Below are positions 5,956 through 6,643 of a stretch of DNA of 6,643 nucleotides, piece by piece. The position numbers were made by a program, and so were the translations under genes. The stretch covers positions 1 to 6,643 of the forward strand of contig URQR01000115.1 in assembly GCA_900550065.1 (NCBI GenBank), given 5' to 3'. The notes under the pieces are model-generated. The model had not been told where the DNA came from and did not search any database. It saw only the letters and a list, made by a program, of their open reading frames with translations. The stretch's first letter is position 1. The number at the start of each line of letters is the position of its first letter. This DNA is from an uncultured Eubacteriales bacterium. Lineage in GTDB: Bacteria; Bacillota; Clostridia; UBA1381; UMGS1253.

Positions 5956-6643
5956 ATGAAAGATACATACGATCTTATCGTTGCAGGAGGCGGCTTTACG
6001 GGCGTTTCGGCGGCAGTTGCGGCGGCGCGGGAGGGGCTGTCCGTCCTGCTGGTGGAGAAAAACGGCTACCTCGGCGGCGCGGCGTGCGCAAATTACGTTA
6101 ATCCATTTATGGATTTTGAAATGCGCGACAAACAAACCGGCAAACCGGTACAGCTCAATACCGGAATTTTTACGACGATTCTTGAAAAGCTCAGCGAGCT
6201 TGGCGGTCTGCACGAAAACAGGCGCACGTTCAGCGAGGAATACATTAAGGTTGTGTTCGACCGGCTGCTGAAGGAATACGGCGTCGACGTACTGCTCCAT
6301 TCGTATGTGATGGAGACAAAGGTAGAGGACGATACGGTAAAAAGTATTTCCGTTGTCAATATTTCCGGTAAGCAGCAGCTATCTGCGCGCTGCTTTATCG
6401 ACGCGACGGGCGACGCAGAGCTATCCGTTTTAGCGGGCTGCGAGTACCAGCTCGGGCGGGAAGAGGACCATTTGTGCCAGCCGATGACGCTGTGCTTCCG
6501 TATCGCAAACGTCGATACGGACAAATACTGGGGCAAAAGCTGCAAAACGATGAATGAAATCTATAAGCGCTTCCAGCAGGAGGGGAAAATCAAAAACCCG
6601 CGCGAGGATGTGCTGACCTTTAAGCACATGGCGGACGGCGTGG
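5956..6643 (+). CDS. FAD-dependent oxidoreductase, C-terminus cut by the window edge
   Basis: The 229 visible residues, translated by hand, belong to the FAD-dependent oxidoreductase family with an N-terminal Rossmann fold (FAD_oxidored type). The dinucleotide motif is VAGGGFTGVSAA (9-20), followed by the ribose-binding acidic residue in VEKNGYLGGAA (33-43). A second FAD motif, FIDATGDAELSVLAG, spans 147-161. The closest general relatives are flavoproteins that oxidise small organic substrates or remain uncharacterised; the substrate cannot be named from this part. There is no signal peptide, so it is cytosolic. The ATG at 5956 has AAAGGA (5940-5945) ten bases upstream, and an in-frame stop at 5923-5925 excludes a longer start. 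It is divergent from the PocR-AraC regulator, which suggests that the regulator's ligand is the substrate or a related compound. Further genes of the same unit may lie beyond the right edge. Confidence 0.88.
   Translation, partial: MKDTYDLIVAGGGFTGVSAAVAAAREGLSVLLVEKNGYLGGAACANYVNPFMDFEMRDKQTGKPVQLNTGIFTTILEKLSELGGLHENRRTFSEEYIKVVFDRLLKEYGVDVLLHSYVMETKVEDDTVKSISVVNISGKQQLSARCFIDATGDAELSVLAGCEYQLGREEDHLCQPMTLCFRIANVDTDKYWGKSCKTMNEIYKRFQQEGKIKNPREDVLTFKHMADGV

Noticed and set aside
5930..5959. A nine-codon upstream reading frame (MEKERMGTQ) whose stop overlaps the flavoprotein ATG as ATGA
   Set aside because: It has no ribosome site and would begin only about eight bases after the predicted transcript start, so it is probably a chance frame.
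5824..6545. Minus-strand reading frames of 158 and 150 codons over the flavoprotein gene
   Set aside because: The plus strand here encodes a clear FAD protein with both nucleotide-binding motifs. The opposite frames show no domains and run through the divergent control region.

Overview
The window reads as chromosomal DNA from a low-to-mid GC Gram-positive anaerobe, most likely a member of the Clostridia. The reasons are Shine-Dalgarno sites of the AGGAGG/GAGGGG type, near-consensus sigma-A promoters, a TTG start codon, a DUF362/2[4Fe-4S] ferredoxin-type protein, a DegV protein and a short one-ACT-domain SerA next to SerC. This assignment is inferred from gene content only. I see no rRNA, tRNA, CRISPR array, insertion sequence or phage gene.

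Six genes lie on the minus strand. Read in their own direction (right to left) they are: a PocR-domain AraC-family regulator (5800-4928); a DUF362 protein with a C-terminal 2[4Fe-4S] ferredoxin module (4831-3680); the tRNA wobble 2'-O-methyltransferase TrmL (3657-3163); a DegV-family lipid-binding protein (3123-2233); phosphoserine aminotransferase SerC (2125-1046); and 3-phosphoglycerate dehydrogenase SerA (1027 to the window edge, C-terminus cut off). A seventh gene, a FAD-dependent oxidoreductase, starts at 5956 on the plus strand, divergent from the regulator, and runs off the right edge.

Three transcription units on the minus strand are suggested by promoters visible in the sequence. serC-serA have their own promoter (TTGACG-18-TATAAT) and form the first two steps of the phosphorylated serine pathway. 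DUF362-trmL-degV are closely spaced (22 and 39 bp gaps) behind a second promoter (TTGAAT-17-TATAAT). The AraC-type regulator has a third promoter (TTGAAC-17-TAAAAT).

The most interesting region is the 155-bp divergent intergenic stretch at 5801-5955. It holds two overlapping perfect inverted repeats built from four related 9-bp half-sites of the form WCAAAWCWG. Same-orientation half-sites recur every 20-21 bp. One repeat straddles the -35 of the regulator promoter. The other covers the position where the oxidoreductase promoter lacks a good -35 box. This looks like a two-sided operator through which the PocR-AraC protein controls itself and the flavoprotein gene, perhaps in response to a small organic ligand. 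The remaining genes look like conventional housekeeping functions.
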